NCBI GenBank assembly: GCA_026393575.1
Contig: JAPKZX010000066.1
Coordinates: 1 to 36,708, forward strand
Reading direction: 5' to 3'
DNA: 36,708 nt
From: Actinomycetota bacterium
Lineage (GTDB): Bacteria > Actinomycetota > Acidimicrobiia > Acidimicrobiales > Ilumatobacteraceae
Position numbers and translations under genes: made by a program. This document shows, piece after piece, positions 27,342 to 35,864 of the stretch. How positions within the stretch are numbered: position 1 is the stretch's first letter; each line of letters starts with the position of its first letter. Below the pieces are notes generated by a model. That model was given only the letters and a program-made list of their open reading frames with translations. It made no database searches and was not told where the DNA came from.

Positions 27342-28334
27342 GTGCGTGTACTTGCAGCAGCAGACAAATTCAAGGGAACTGCAAGCGCTGCCAGTATCTG
27401 TGCAGCAATTGGTCATGCCTGCTGGGACCTTGGTATTGATTGCGTGGAAATGCCTATGGCCGACGGTGGCGAAGGAACTCTTGATGTTCTTGGCGGCCCA
27501 AACAGAACCAGCGTGGTCACTGGCCCATTAGGAACTGCTGTGGAAGCAGAGTGGCGCCTTCACCGTGGTGTTGCAGTTATCGAGATGGCTCGCGCATCTG
27601 GGCTCACACTTGCGGGCGGACCAGACAACAACAATCCATTAGATGCCACAACCCAAGGCACTGGCGAACTCATTGACAAAGCACTAAACGAAGGTGCCAA
27701 GAAAATCATTGTGTGTCTCGGTGGTTCTGCAACAACCGATGGCGGTCTCGGTGCATTGCGTGCCATCAGCACTCCTGCTCGTCTGCGTGCTGTGGAATTT
27801 CTTGTGGCGTACGACGTGGACACGTACTTCACTGATGCAGCAAAAGTTTTTGCACCACAAAAAGGTGCGAGCAAATCTCAAGTCACCATGTTGACAGGCC
27901 GACTAGAACGGTTAGCCCAAATGTACGAATCTGAATATGGCATCGCCGTAAACGACATTCCCGGATCTGGTGCCGCAGGTGGACTAGCCGGCGCACTTGC
28001 AGCACTCGGCGCAACACTGATGCCCGGGTTTGACATCGTGGCCGAAGAGGTGGAGTTCTACGACGCGATACGCGCTACTGATCTTGTCATTACCGGTGAA
28101 GGTCTTTTGGATGAAACAAGTTTCGATGGAAAAGTTGTGGGCAGCGTGTATGACTACACACAAAACTCAAAAACAAAAATGGCTGTTGTTGCGGGCGACG
28201 TTGACATAGACATGTCTAGTTACACAGACATTGACGTTATGAATCTCACTGCGCAGTTCGGCGCGGAGTTATCTATGCAACAAGTGTTGCGCTGCGTCGA
28301 GGACGCCACGCGCTTGTACTTACAGAAAAAGTAG
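27342..28334 (+). CDS. Glycerate kinase (GlxK/GarK family)
   Basis: The 330-residue kinase phosphorylates D-glycerate, feeding photorespiratory-type, serine or sugar-acid carbon into glycolysis. Family motifs are RVLAAADKFKGTASA at the N-terminus, MPMADGGEGTLDVL, the glycine loop CLGGSATTDGGLGAL, and VITGEGLLDETSFDGKV near the C-terminus. It is a little shorter than E. coli GlxK (about 380). GTG 27342 starts the motif directly. No glyoxylate or tartronate genes flank it. Confidence 0.93.
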   Translation: MRVLAAADKFKGTASAASICAAIGHACWDLGIDCVEMPMADGGEGTLDVLGGPNRTSVVTGPLGTAVEAEWRLHRGVAVIEMARASGLTLAGGPDNNNPLDATTQGTGELIDKALNEGAKKIIVCLGGSATTDGGLGALRAISTPARLRAVEFLVAYDVDTYFTDAAKVFAPQKGASKSQVTMLTGRLERLAQMYESEYGIAVNDIPGSGAAGGLAGALAALGATLMPGFDIVAEEVEFYDAIRATDLVITGEGLLDETSFDGKVVGSVYDYTQNSKTKMAVVAGDVDIDMSSYTDIDVMNLTAQFGAELSMQQVLRCVEDATRLYLQKK

Positions 28335-28335
28335 G

Positions 28336-28938
28336 TCAGCCCGCAGGCGGCACAGTGGTGGTGGTTGCGGCACCACCAGCATCAGTACCAACACTTGGCA
28401 ATGGCTTGCCCGAAAGATCGGTTCCCAACAAGATCAGAATGCAGGCATCACCCAGTGTTCCGTCTTCAAGAGGCACGGGCACTGGCATCACAGCAACTTC
28501 TACAGTTCCACCAAGAACGCCGGCCATCTTTTGTGCAGCAGCTTCACAACCAGCAAGGTAGAACACGCCTGTTGTCTTTCGCTTGGCTGTTCCGGCTGCC
28601 ACGTTCTTTGCAGGTAACACCTTGTATCCCTGATCTTGCAGATTGCCAGTCATCACACCTGCGCTGCCAGCAATACCAGAAGCGTTAGCTACTTGAATCT
28701 TGAATCCGTTGACGTCTAACGGAAGAGTGGTGGTCGTAACGGAAGGGTCGACAGAGCCATCGCCAGGAGTTGGCGCAGCAGATGTGGGCACGGCGCCGTT
28801 CGTGGTGCTGGAGTCGCGCACGTCACGCAAGATGAGGAAACCAAGGAGCAGTGCCACCACGGCAACTGCAGCACCCAAGGTGCCTGTGCTTGGTGATGGA
28901 AGAGATGGGCGCGAGCCGCGAGATTGTTGTTGGTTCAT
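28336..28938 (-). CDS. LytR C-terminal-domain (LytR_C) membrane-anchored protein
   Basis: The 200-residue protein has a short basic cytoplasmic end and one membrane helix (LGAAVAVVALLLGFLILRDV). An extracytoplasmic linker follows (GSVDPSVTTTTLPLDV), then a LytR_C domain (FKIQVANASGIAGSAGVMTG, later GYKVLPAKN and TGVFYLAGCEAAA), and a second Thr-rich end TTTTVPPAG. LytR_C domains are found on cell-wall glycopolymer ligases and as stand-alone wall-associated proteins; this one has no LCP catalytic domain. ATG 28938 follows AGAGGA. It lies downstream of tRNA-Thr on the same strand and abuts the convergent glycerate kinase gene with one base between. Confidence 0.85.
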   Translation of the reverse strand: MNQQQSRGSRPSLPSPSTGTLGAAVAVVALLLGFLILRDVRDSSTTNGAVPTSAAPTPGDGSVDPSVTTTTLPLDVNGFKIQVANASGIAGSAGVMTGNLQDQGYKVLPAKNVAAGTAKRKTTGVFYLAGCEAAAQKMAGVLGGTVEVAVMPVPVPLEDGTLGDACILILLGTDLSGKPLPSVGTDAGGAATTTTVPPAG

Positions 28939-28984
28939 AATGAAAAGTCCTCTTTTCGAATTCAAGGAGACATGACCACGGTAG

Positions 28985-29019
28985 TGGCTGGGTAGAACAA
29001 GGCGTATGACACCCAGCCA
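28985..29019 (-). repeat. Inverted repeat in the leader between tRNA-Thr and the LytR_C gene
   Basis: TGGCTGGGT (28985-28993) and ACCCAGCCA (29011-29019) are perfect 9-bp inverted arms around 17 bases. It is the main structure in the 131-base gene-free stretch 28939-29069. It may end the tRNA transcript or shape the LytR_C leader; no T-run follows. Confidence 0.45.
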
Positions 29020-29069
29020 ACCCTTATGGCATAAAGGCTTGCCACGAAGCTTGCCCGCACAGGGCCATA

Positions 29070-29144
29070 TGGAGCCGGGTGTGGGGATTGAACCCACGAC
29101 CTACGCATTACAAGTGCGTTGCTCTACCACTGAGCTAACCCGGC
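29070..29144 (-). tRNA. tRNA-Thr (TGT anticodon)
   Basis: The minus strand gives a complete cloverleaf. The acceptor GCCGGGT pairs with ACCCGGC, the D-arm is AGCTCAGTGGTAGAGC, the anticodon arm is CGCACTTGTAATGCG with TGT, and the T-arm is GTGGGTTCAATCCCCAC. CCA is encoded at 29070-29072 after discriminator T. It sits 13 bases after rlmB on the same strand and may be cut from its transcript. Confidence 0.95.
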
Positions 29145-29157
29145 GAGGAAGTACAGC

Positions 29158-30210
29158 CTAGGCGCGCTCAGCCATTCGGACACGGGTGACTTCATAAGTT
29201 GCCAAGGCAGCGGCTGCCGACACGTTGAGAGACGAGACCTGGCCAAGCATGGGGATGCCCACGATGGTGTCGCAACGGTCCCGCACGAGGCGCGACAGGC
29301 CAGCCCCTTCGGACCCCAGAACCAGGCAGATGCCCTCGTTGGCCAATTTGCCGATCTCAAAGAGCGTGTTATCGCTTGAGTCATCAAGGCCGACGACCCA
29401 GATGCCCTTGTCGCGCATCTGTTGAATAGCGGTGGGTAGACCTGAGACCAAGGCCATGGGCACATGCTCGATTGCCCCAGCTGACGCCTTTGCCACCGTA
29501 GGGGTGACGTGCACGGCGCGATGTTTTGGCAACAACACGCCAGTTACGCCGGCGCCATCACAACAACGAAGCAGTGCGCCGAGGTTGCCAGGGTCTGTCA
29601 CACCATCGACAGCCACAAGGAATGGTGCCACTCCATTACGCGGGCGCAACAGTGCAGCAAAATCTGCTTCTTCAAGTGGCGCAGCAAAAGCAATGATTCC
29701 TTGTGGTGCTTCGCTTCGTGCAGTCTCTTCTAATTTGCGACGTGGCACTTCAAGCACAGTGACTCGTTGCGCATCGGCGATCTGTTCGATGTCTTCAAGA
29801 ATTGGTGCTGGATCAATATCTGCCGCAATCCAAATTTCACGAACTTTGCGACGTTGACCAATGAGCAATTCACGCACGGCCTGACGGCCTTCAATTTGTT
29901 CGCCGCCTAAACCTTTAGCAACTGGCGCATTACGACGTGGAGATTCTCCGCGACGTGCACCAGGTTGTGGCGCGCCACGACGAGCTTGCGGACGTGGTGC
30001 ACCGTCACGGGGTGCACCCACTCGTGATGCTCCGCCTGCGCCTGCACCTTTGCTTCGCGAGACAACCCCGCGCGATGATGCAGCGCCACTACGTGTTGAT
30101 GGTCCTTTTGGTTCGTCACTACGTGAACGACTGCCAGTATTGCGACCGCCTGCAGGACGACCTGGCTTACCGGTATTTACTTTTGGTTTTGATGATTTGC
30201 GTGGCGCCAT
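29158..30210 (-). CDS. rlmB: 23S rRNA 2'-O-methyltransferase, RlmB/TrmH (SpoU) family
   Basis: The 350-residue protein is expected to methylate the ribose of a guanosine in 23S rRNA (G2251 in E. coli). After a low-complexity basic N-terminus (about residues 1-95, rich in R, G, S and K) comes the RNA substrate-binding domain (GRQAVRELLIGQRRKVREIW). The SPOUT knot follows: motif 1 DPGNLGALLRCCDGAG, motif 2 CLVLGSEGAGLSRLVRDRC and motif 3 IPMLGQVSSLNVSAAAALA. ATG 30210 is chosen because AAGGAG, within the end of ispF, lies eight bases upstream. It is third in the ispD-ispF-rlmB series. Confidence 0.92.
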   Translation of the reverse strand: MAPRKSSKPKVNTGKPGRPAGGRNTGSRSRSDEPKGPSTRSGAASSRGVVSRSKGAGAGGASRVGAPRDGAPRPQARRGAPQPGARRGESPRRNAPVAKGLGGEQIEGRQAVRELLIGQRRKVREIWIAADIDPAPILEDIEQIADAQRVTVLEVPRRKLEETARSEAPQGIIAFAAPLEEADFAALLRPRNGVAPFLVAVDGVTDPGNLGALLRCCDGAGVTGVLLPKHRAVHVTPTVAKASAGAIEHVPMALVSGLPTAIQQMRDKGIWVVGLDDSSDNTLFEIGKLANEGICLVLGSEGAGLSRLVRDRCDTIVGIPMLGQVSSLNVSAAAALATYEVTRVRMAERA

Positions 30211-30212
30211 GG

Positions 30213-30701
30213 TCACGACTCCTTGATGATGATTGCTGAAGAGAAACAGGCGATTCCTTCGCCACGACCGATTGCGCCAAGACCCTCGGCACGTCGACCT
30301 TTGACAGACACGGGTGCGCCGGCTGCAGCAGAAAGTAACGACACCATTTCATCACGAACGGGCGCGATACGTGGTGATTCACACACGACACTGCAATCAA
30401 TATTGCCGACGCGCCATCCAAGTGCTGTGACTTTGGCTGCGACATCTTTCAAAATTGCAAGAGAGTTCGCGCCTTTCCATGCTGGATCGGTGTCGGGGTA
30501 ATGCTGACCAATGTCACCAAGACCAGCTGCGCCAAGCAATGCATCGGCAGCTGCATGTGCAATCACATCTGCATCACTATGACCTACAAGAACTGGCTCT
30601 CCAGGAAATGCAACACCGCCGAGTATGAGAACACGGCCTTCGATTGGTGTATCTGCAAAACGATGAACATCAAAACCTTGTCCGACACGTATGTCAACCA
30701 T
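30213..30701 (-). CDS. ispF: 2-C-methyl-D-erythritol 2,4-cyclodiphosphate synthase
   Basis: The 162-residue trimeric zinc enzyme makes the cyclic diphosphate intermediate of the MEP isoprenoid pathway. Zinc ligands are in GQGFDVHRF (Asp, His) and the histidine of LVGHSDADVIAHAAADALLG. The conserved DIGQHYPDTDPAWKGANS and the C-terminal GRRAEGLGAIGRGEGIAC (with the usual T-E-x-LG-x-GR site altered to AEGLGAIGR) complete the family. ATG 30701 overlaps the ispD stop by one base (TGATG), so it is coupled to ispD, and rlmB starts two bases after its stop. Confidence 0.96.
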   Translation of the reverse strand: MVDIRVGQGFDVHRFADTPIEGRVLILGGVAFPGEPVLVGHSDADVIAHAAADALLGAAGLGDIGQHYPDTDPAWKGANSLAILKDVAAKVTALGWRVGNIDCSVVCESPRIAPVRDEMVSLLSAAAGAPVSVKGRRAEGLGAIGRGEGIACFSSAIIIKES

Positions 30702-31351
30702 CAGATTTCGCCTTTCAACATTCGCTCCGCATGAATGACTGCCCATTCAAGATCTTCAGGAGTTGTGATTTTTCGGTTGACTACTTCGCCCTCAACGACA
30801 ACAACTTCCCCACCGATTTTTTCAATCAAGGTTGCGTCATCTGTACCTTCGCCACCATGTTCATGTGCACGGCGCAACGATGAAGCACGGAATGCTTGTG
30901 GCGTCTGTACTGCACGCAATGTTTCACGTCGTGGCGTAGACACAACTACTTCAGATTCGTTCACTTGTTTGATGGTGTCGGTCACGGCAATACCCGGAAC
31001 AGCGGCATCTGCTCCGTCAACAACAGCAGAGATCACGCGTTGAAAAATTGCAGGGCTTGCAAACGGACGCGCTGCGTCATGAACACACACGATGGTGGCG
31101 TCGACAGGAACTGCCGCAAGTCCACGACGAACCGATTCTGAGCGAGTTGCCCCGCCTTCTACTTGTCCTGGTGAAGTGGCTTCACCTTTTGGCAACACCA
31201 CAATCACACCTACTGAATGTTCGGCCGCCTCATCCATAGCCCAGTCCACAATGCGCTTGCCACCGATGGTCTCAAACTGTTTGGCACTGCCAAAACGGAG
31301 CCCTGAGCCCGCCGCTACCACGATTGTCCATACGGTCTCATTTTCAGCCAT
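30701..31351 (-). CDS. ispD: 2-C-methyl-D-erythritol 4-phosphate cytidylyltransferase
   Basis: The 216-residue enzyme couples CTP with methylerythritol phosphate in the MEP pathway. It shows the CTP-binding loop IVVAAGSGLRFGSAKQFETI, VCVHDAARPFASP, the segment TPRRETLRAVQTPQAFR and the end NRKITTPEDLEWA. ATG 31351 is fixed by TACCCT exactly six bases upstream; the frame stays open to 31567 but that part is antisense to crp. It leads the ispD-ispF-rlmB operon and is divergent from the Crp/Fnr gene with only 28 bases between starts. Confidence 0.96.
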   Translation of the reverse strand: MAENETVWTIVVAAGSGLRFGSAKQFETIGGKRIVDWAMDEAAEHSVGVIVVLPKGEATSPGQVEGGATRSESVRRGLAAVPVDATIVCVHDAARPFASPAIFQRVISAVVDGADAAVPGIAVTDTIKQVNESEVVVSTPRRETLRAVQTPQAFRASSLRRAHEHGGEGTDDATLIEKIGGEVVVVEGEVVNRKITTPEDLEWAVIHAERMLKGEI

Positions 31352-31357
31352 GCTCGC

Positions 31358-31363
31358 AGGGTA
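31358..31363 (-). promoter_or_regulatory. -10 element of a leaderless promoter (ispD)
   Basis: TACCCT on the minus strand lies six bases before ATG 31351. One base away on the other strand TACCAT (31365-31370) can serve the Crp/Fnr gene, nine bases before its ATG. Confidence 0.55.
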
Positions 31364-31379
31364 GTACCATGAGATTGTT

Positions 31380-32045
31380 ATGGCACACGAACAGGTTCTC
31401 GCAGACACAGAATTCTTCGCAGACGCTCCAGCATCAATGCTGGCAGACGTTGCAGCATCAGGAAAGATCCGCAATCTCGTCAGAGGAGATGTCCTCTTTG
31501 AAGCCGGCGATGACCCCGACTCCATATATGTAGTACTCACTGGCCGCATCGCAATCGCGTTGGGCAACCGCCCGTTTGATCATCGCGAGAGCGTGATTGC
31601 GCTCATGGAAGAAGGCGACCTGTTTGGCGAAATGGGCATGCTCGATAAGAGCGCCCGTTCTGCCGGAGCTCGTGCGCTTGAGACTTCAACAGTGCTCGAG
31701 ATTCCATACACATCTGTTCTCGATCAACTCAATGCATCAACTTCACTCATGTGGAATGTCGTGCGTATGTTGAGCCGCCGTTTGCGTGCGATGGATCAAG
31801 CTTTGGCCGACAGTGTGTTCCTCGACGTCACAGGAAGAACTGCGAAGCGTCTTGTTGATCTGTCTGGTGGCAAAGATGAATTCATGCTTCCCGTGACACA
31901 AGAAGAACTTGCAGGCATGGTTGGTGCGTCACGTGAGCGCGTCAACAAAGCAATCGCTAGTTTCATCAAACTGCACTGGCTAGAACAGCATGATCGTTCA
32001 TACCGTATTTTGGATCGCGCAAAACTAGAGCAACGCGCTCTGTAA
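31380..32045 (+). CDS. Crp/Fnr family transcriptional regulator
   Basis: The 221-residue regulator has an N-terminal cyclic-nucleotide-binding domain (residues 10-120). Its phosphate-binding cassette is reasonably conserved: DLFGEMGMLDKSARSAGARA, with Gly-Glu and Arg-Ser in the usual places. A dimerisation helix follows, then a winged HTH whose recognition part is TQEELAGMVGASRERVNKAI. No cysteine cluster of the FNR iron-sulfur type is present, so cAMP or another nucleotide is the likelier ligand. Its target genes are unknown. Its start region overlaps that of ispD on the opposite strand. Confidence 0.93.
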   Translation: MAHEQVLADTEFFADAPASMLADVAASGKIRNLVRGDVLFEAGDDPDSIYVVLTGRIAIALGNRPFDHRESVIALMEEGDLFGEMGMLDKSARSAGARALETSTVLEIPYTSVLDQLNASTSLMWNVVRMLSRRLRAMDQALADSVFLDVTGRTAKRLVDLSGGKDEFMLPVTQEELAGMVGASRERVNKAIASFIKLHWLEQHDRSYRILDRAKLEQRAL

Positions 32046-32046
32046 T

Positions 32047-32709
32047 TCACAGTGTTGCGCTGAGCAACCAATCTTTCGCGCGAGCGTAAGCATCTGCAGC
32101 ATCTTCAGGTCTGTGTGCCGGGCGTGATGCGTCATGTGCAAAACCATGTTCTGCTTCGGGATACAACACCACTTGTGCGCCAGTGGATCGCAATTGATCA
32201 ATGTCAACAATTGGTGTGTAGTGGTCTTGCCCGCCAACAATTGCCAACACATTTTCTGCATAGCCAGACAACAACATTCCAAGTGGCTCACCTTGTGTTC
32301 GGCTTCGCCATGCTTCAGGCAAAGTAATCATTCCGTAGAAACTGGCAATTCGAAAAAACCGTTCGCTACGTGCAGCTTTGAAGCAATACATGCCACCCAT
32401 ACAAAACCCGATGAGCCCCACAACCGGAGTCTGCAATGCATCGGCGGCTTCTAAGAGGTCGCGCAAATTCACTTCATCATTCAGTGAAGGCACTACTGCA
32501 AATCGTGGGTCTATTTCTGGACCTAGTTCTAAGCCAGGAAATGGATCCACCGCACACACCGACATCTGCCATTCGCTAGAGAACTGTTGCACCATGTCGT
32601 CATACAAGGGGCGCAGGCCGAAAATGTCCGGGGCTACCACAAGACCCATTCGGGGTGAATCGTGATGAACAATCTCGGCTGAGGTGCCAGACGGAAGTGT
32701 GATGCGCAT
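32047..32709 (-). CDS. Dienelactone hydrolase family protein
   Basis: The 220-residue alpha/beta hydrolase has the dienelactone hydrolase triad. The cysteine nucleophile is in GLIGFCMGGMYCF, the aspartate in GGQDHYTPI and the histidine in YPEAEHGFAHD. An early LVVAPDIFGLRPLYDDM matches the oxyanion region. It may hydrolyse lactones or esters; the natural substrate is unknown, and no chlorocatechol genes are near. ATG 32709 is chosen as the first residue of family homology; the frame is open to 32802. Its stop is one base from the convergent crp stop. Confidence 0.9.
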   Translation of the reverse strand: MRITLPSGTSAEIVHHDSPRMGLVVAPDIFGLRPLYDDMVQQFSSEWQMSVCAVDPFPGLELGPEIDPRFAVVPSLNDEVNLRDLLEAADALQTPVVGLIGFCMGGMYCFKAARSERFFRIASFYGMITLPEAWRSRTQGEPLGMLLSGYAENVLAIVGGQDHYTPIVDIDQLRSTGAQVVLYPEAEHGFAHDASRPAHRPEDAADAYARAKDWLLSATL

Positions 32710-32826
32710 CCCTTCAGTATTGCCCACTGTGCCGTGCCCTCTTGACCAAGAAATTTTGCGGGGTGAGACATTGGGTGAGACCTGCGAGCCCACCTGCAAC
32801 AAGCCCTTGTTTGCACAGTGCTCGCC

Positions 32827-33603
32827 ATGTCACACACAACACCCAATGCACCAATACCCGACACTCCCCTTGTCTGGACAACAGTTTCTAATGGCACCGC
32901 ACGCCAGATTGTGGATGAGTGGTCGCGGCTCTGTCGCCGGCCCTCCACTCTGCGCCACGTCAACACATGGGATTTCCTACCTCATCCCATCACCCATCTC
33001 GACCAACTCTTGACGCTCTCAGGTTTCGGGTCAGAACTAGACGACACTGCCGGCGACACTTTCTTATGGCACCTCGTTCGTCAAGCACACACAGACGACA
33101 TTGCGGCGAGAGTTGTCTTGCACAGAATCTTTCCATCGCTAGTCGCAATCGCACGTCGTCGTGGACGTATCTTCAGCGGCGGCATAAATGCTGCTCTCAT
33201 TGAGGTTTTTGCTCATGCGTGGATTGTGATTCGTGAATTTCCCTCCGAGCGACGAACATCAAAAATTGCATCCAACCTTGTTCGAGATACCGAATACTTT
33301 GCCTTTGTAAGACACACACGACTTCGCCGCGTAGAGGAAGCTCAAGTTGGTTCCGAAGTCTTATCCAGCATTGTGGACACAACAGATATAGGAGCATCAG
33401 ACATGGAACTAGACGATGTCCTCGCATACGCAGCTGAATTGGGAGTTCACCAGGACGACATTGAACTGCTTACACTTCTGGGATCAGGCGTGCGTGGAGT
33501 TGAAATTGCTAACGCACGTGGTGTCGCACCGAGAACAATTCGTAATCATCGGCGATACGCCATAGACGCAGTCATTGACGCACTGACAGATGCGCATCAA
33601 TAG
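32827..33603 (+). CDS. Sigma-factor-like HTH protein (actinobacterial orphan type)
   Basis: The 258-residue protein has a central region (RVVLHRIFPSLVAIARRRGR, then VFAHAWIVIREFPSERR) that resembles a degenerate sigma region 2. At the C-terminus, DIELLTLLGSGVRGVEIAN and GVAPRTIRNHRRYAIDAVID look like sigma region 4 or a LuxR-type HTH. There is no membrane segment and no receiver or kinase partner nearby. It is probably a DNA-binding regulator, but whether it binds RNA polymerase is unknown. The start is ATG 32827 or GTG 32818; neither has a clear ribosome site. A 117-base gap separates it from the divergent hydrolase gene, with no other feature seen. Confidence 0.72.
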   Translation: MSHTTPNAPIPDTPLVWTTVSNGTARQIVDEWSRLCRRPSTLRHVNTWDFLPHPITHLDQLLTLSGFGSELDDTAGDTFLWHLVRQAHTDDIAARVVLHRIFPSLVAIARRRGRIFSGGINAALIEVFAHAWIVIREFPSERRTSKIASNLVRDTEYFAFVRHTRLRRVEEAQVGSEVLSSIVDTTDIGASDMELDDVLAYAAELGVHQDDIELLTLLGSGVRGVEIANARGVAPRTIRNHRRYAIDAVIDALTDAHQ

Positions 33604-33615
33604 TGGTTTGAAAAG

Positions 33616-35859
33616 TTACCGGTGCAACTTCACGCGACGAAGTCGCAAACTATTGGTCACAACAAAAACCGAAGAGGATGCCATTGCAAGGCCAGCCCAC
33701 ATTGGGTTTAGTCGACCAGAAGCAGCCAATGGTATTGCTGCGACGTTGTAAGCAAATGCCCAGAAAACATTCGTGCGAATGGTGCGTAATGTTGCACGAG
33801 ACAGACGGATGGCATCTGGCACTGACCGCAGATCTCCATTAACAATGGTGAGATCACTTGCTTGCATTGCAACATCTGTTCCGCCACCCATCGCGATACC
33901 TACGTCAGCTTGAGTAAGAGCTGCAGCATCATTGACACCATCTCCCACCATTGCTACGGCATATCCACGTTCTTGCAGATCACGCACCACTGCAACTTTG
34001 TCTTCCGGCATGACGCCCGCATACAAGTGATGCTCATCAGTATCGATGCCCACCGATTCGGCAATCGCGCGAGCAGTAGTGGGGTTGTCACCCGTCAACA
34101 AAATAGGTGCAAGCCCCATCAGTTTCAGCGAAGCAATAGCTTCGGCACTTGTTGGCTTTGGCTGATCTGCAAGTGCTAAAACAGCCTTTGCTTGTCCATC
34201 CCATGTCACTATGACTGCTGTGTGACCATCTTCCCGAGATGTTGCCAATGCTTCACGAATCATTTTCGGCAAAATCACTAACCGCTCACGAAACATCTCT
34301 TCGCGCCCGACCGTGACAATGGTTCCGCCAATACGGCCCGTGGCACCAACGCCGGGTAGCGATTCAAAATCATCTAAAGCGGGCAGCGTGCCTACTTCTT
34401 CTTCCGCAGTGCGCACAATCGCTCGCGCAATTGGATGCTCACTGCTTTTCTCTACCGCACCTGCAAACGTAAGCGCGTCATTGCGTGTCACGCCATCAAC
34501 GCACACAACATCGACTAACGACATCACACCAGTCGTCACAGTTCCTGTCTTGTCAAGAACAACCGTGTCAATGCGTCGTGTGCTTTGCAATACATCGATG
34601 CCCTTGATGACGATTCCCATTTGAGCAGCGCGACCACTTCCCACCATGAGTGCAGTGGGTGTGGCTAAGCCAAGTGCACACGGGCAAGCGATGATGAGAA
34701 CAGCAACTGCTGCTGTAAATGCTCTAGCTGAATCACCGTCTAGATACATCCAAACACCAAATGTGCCAGCGCTAATGGCAAAAACCACGGGGACAAACAC
34801 ACTGCTGACCTTGTCTGCAAATTTCTGCACAGGAGCTTTCGTTGCTTGTGCATCACGCACAAGTTTGGCCATGCGCGCAAAAGTTGTTTCAGCACCCACG
34901 CGTGTAGCGCGCACCAACAGTCGACCGTTCATGTTCACTGTGGCCGATGTAACTGCATCTCCCACAGTGACGTCAACAGGAACGCTCTCTCCGGTGACCA
35001 TGCTCATGTCCACGCTTGATGAACCATCTGTCACGACACCATCTGCAGCAATTTTTTCACCAGGCCGCACAACCAATACGTCGCCTTCACGCACCACCGA
35101 GGCAGGAATAGATACTTCTTCACCATCACGAAGGACTGTGGCGTATTTGGCGCCAAGGGCAAGCAAGGATCGAAGTGCATCGCCTGCTGAATGCTTTGCA
35201 CGCATTTCTAAATAGCGCCCAATAAGAATGAACGCGGTAACGGTTGCTCCAACTTCGAAATAGACATGCGAGGAACTGCTCTGTTCCATTGTCATTCCGT
35301 TGTGAGCAGAAGACATAATCGCGTCGCCCCAAATAACAGCCCACACACTCCATGCTGTGGCAGCGATAACTCCAACACTGATGAGTGTGTCCATTGTGGT
35401 TGTGCCGTGCAGTGCGTTCTTTATTGCCGCCTTATGAAATGGCCATGCTCCCCAAGTGACCACCGGGGCGGATAGAGCCATCGCCCACCACTGCCAATTA
35501 TGGAATTGCCATGGCATCACCATAGAAATAAGCACAACCGGAACCGTGAATACGATGGAAATTGTTAAGCGGATAAGTGCAGACCGCAATCGAGCATCAA
35601 GATCATCGTCGAATGGTTGATCATCAAGCACGTGTGCTGAGTAACCGATTTTCGTAATTGCCGAAAGAACTGCAGACTCAGTCACCGTGTCGCCGTCGTA
35701 AGCAACCATTGCAGTTTCGGTTGCATAGTTCACGGCTGCTTCAATGCCGGGAATGTGATTTAGTTCTTTCTCAATTTTTGCAGCGCACGCACCACAGGTC
35801 ATCCCTTGCACAGCAAGTTCAACCTCAACGATTGACGCTGGGGGAACAACAACACTCAT
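33616..35859 (-). CDS. copA: Copper-exporting P1B-type ATPase
   Basis: The 747-residue ATPase pumps Cu(I) out of the cell. One N-terminal heavy-metal domain carries C22-G-A-C25 ([12 protein letters not shown]). The core has TGES at 289-292, the transmembrane CPC at 392-394 ([13 protein letters not shown]), the phosphorylated D436 in [12 protein letters not shown], the HP pair in SSEHPIARA and [10 protein letters not shown]. Cu(I)-type residues of the last helices are present: YN in [12 protein letters not shown] and MASSS near the end. ATG 35859 follows AGGTAA located in the end of the upstream gene, five bases away. No CsoR gene, copper chaperone or evident copper operator is seen. Confidence 0.96.
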   Translation of the reverse strand: MSVVVPPASIVEVELAVQGMTCGACAAKIEKELNHIPGIEAAVNYATETAMVAYDGDTVTESAVLSAITKIGYSAHVLDDQPFDDDLDARLRSALIRLTISIVFTVPVVLISMVMPWQFHNWQWWAMALSAPVVTWGAWPFHKAAIKNALHGTTTMDTLISVGVIAATAWSVWAVIWGDAIMSSAHNGMTMEQSSSSHVYFEVGATVTAFILIGRYLEMRAKHSAGDALRSLLALGAKYATVLRDGEEVSIPASVVREGDVLVVRPGEKIAADGVVTDGSSSVDMSMVTGESVPVDVTVGDAVTSATVNMNGRLLVRATRVGAETTFARMAKLVRDAQATKAPVQKFADKVSSVFVPVVFAISAGTFGVWMYLDGDSARAFTAAVAVLIIACPCALGLATPTALMVGSGRAAQMGIVIKGIDVLQSTRRIDTVVLDKTGTVTTGVMSLVDVVCVDGVTRNDALTFAGAVEKSSEHPIARAIVRTAEEEVGTLPALDDFESLPGVGATGRIGGTIVTVGREEMFRERLVILPKMIREALATSREDGHTAVIVTWDGQAKAVLALADQPKPTSAEAIASLKLMGLAPILLTGDNPTTARAIAESVGIDTDEHHLYAGVMPEDKVAVVRDLQERGYAVAMVGDGVNDAAALTQADVGIAMGGGTDVAMQASDLTIVNGDLRSVPDAIRLSRATLRTIRTNVFWAFAYNVAAIPLAASGRLNPMWAGLAMASSSVFVVTNSLRLRRVKLHR

Positions 35860-35864
35860 AGGTA

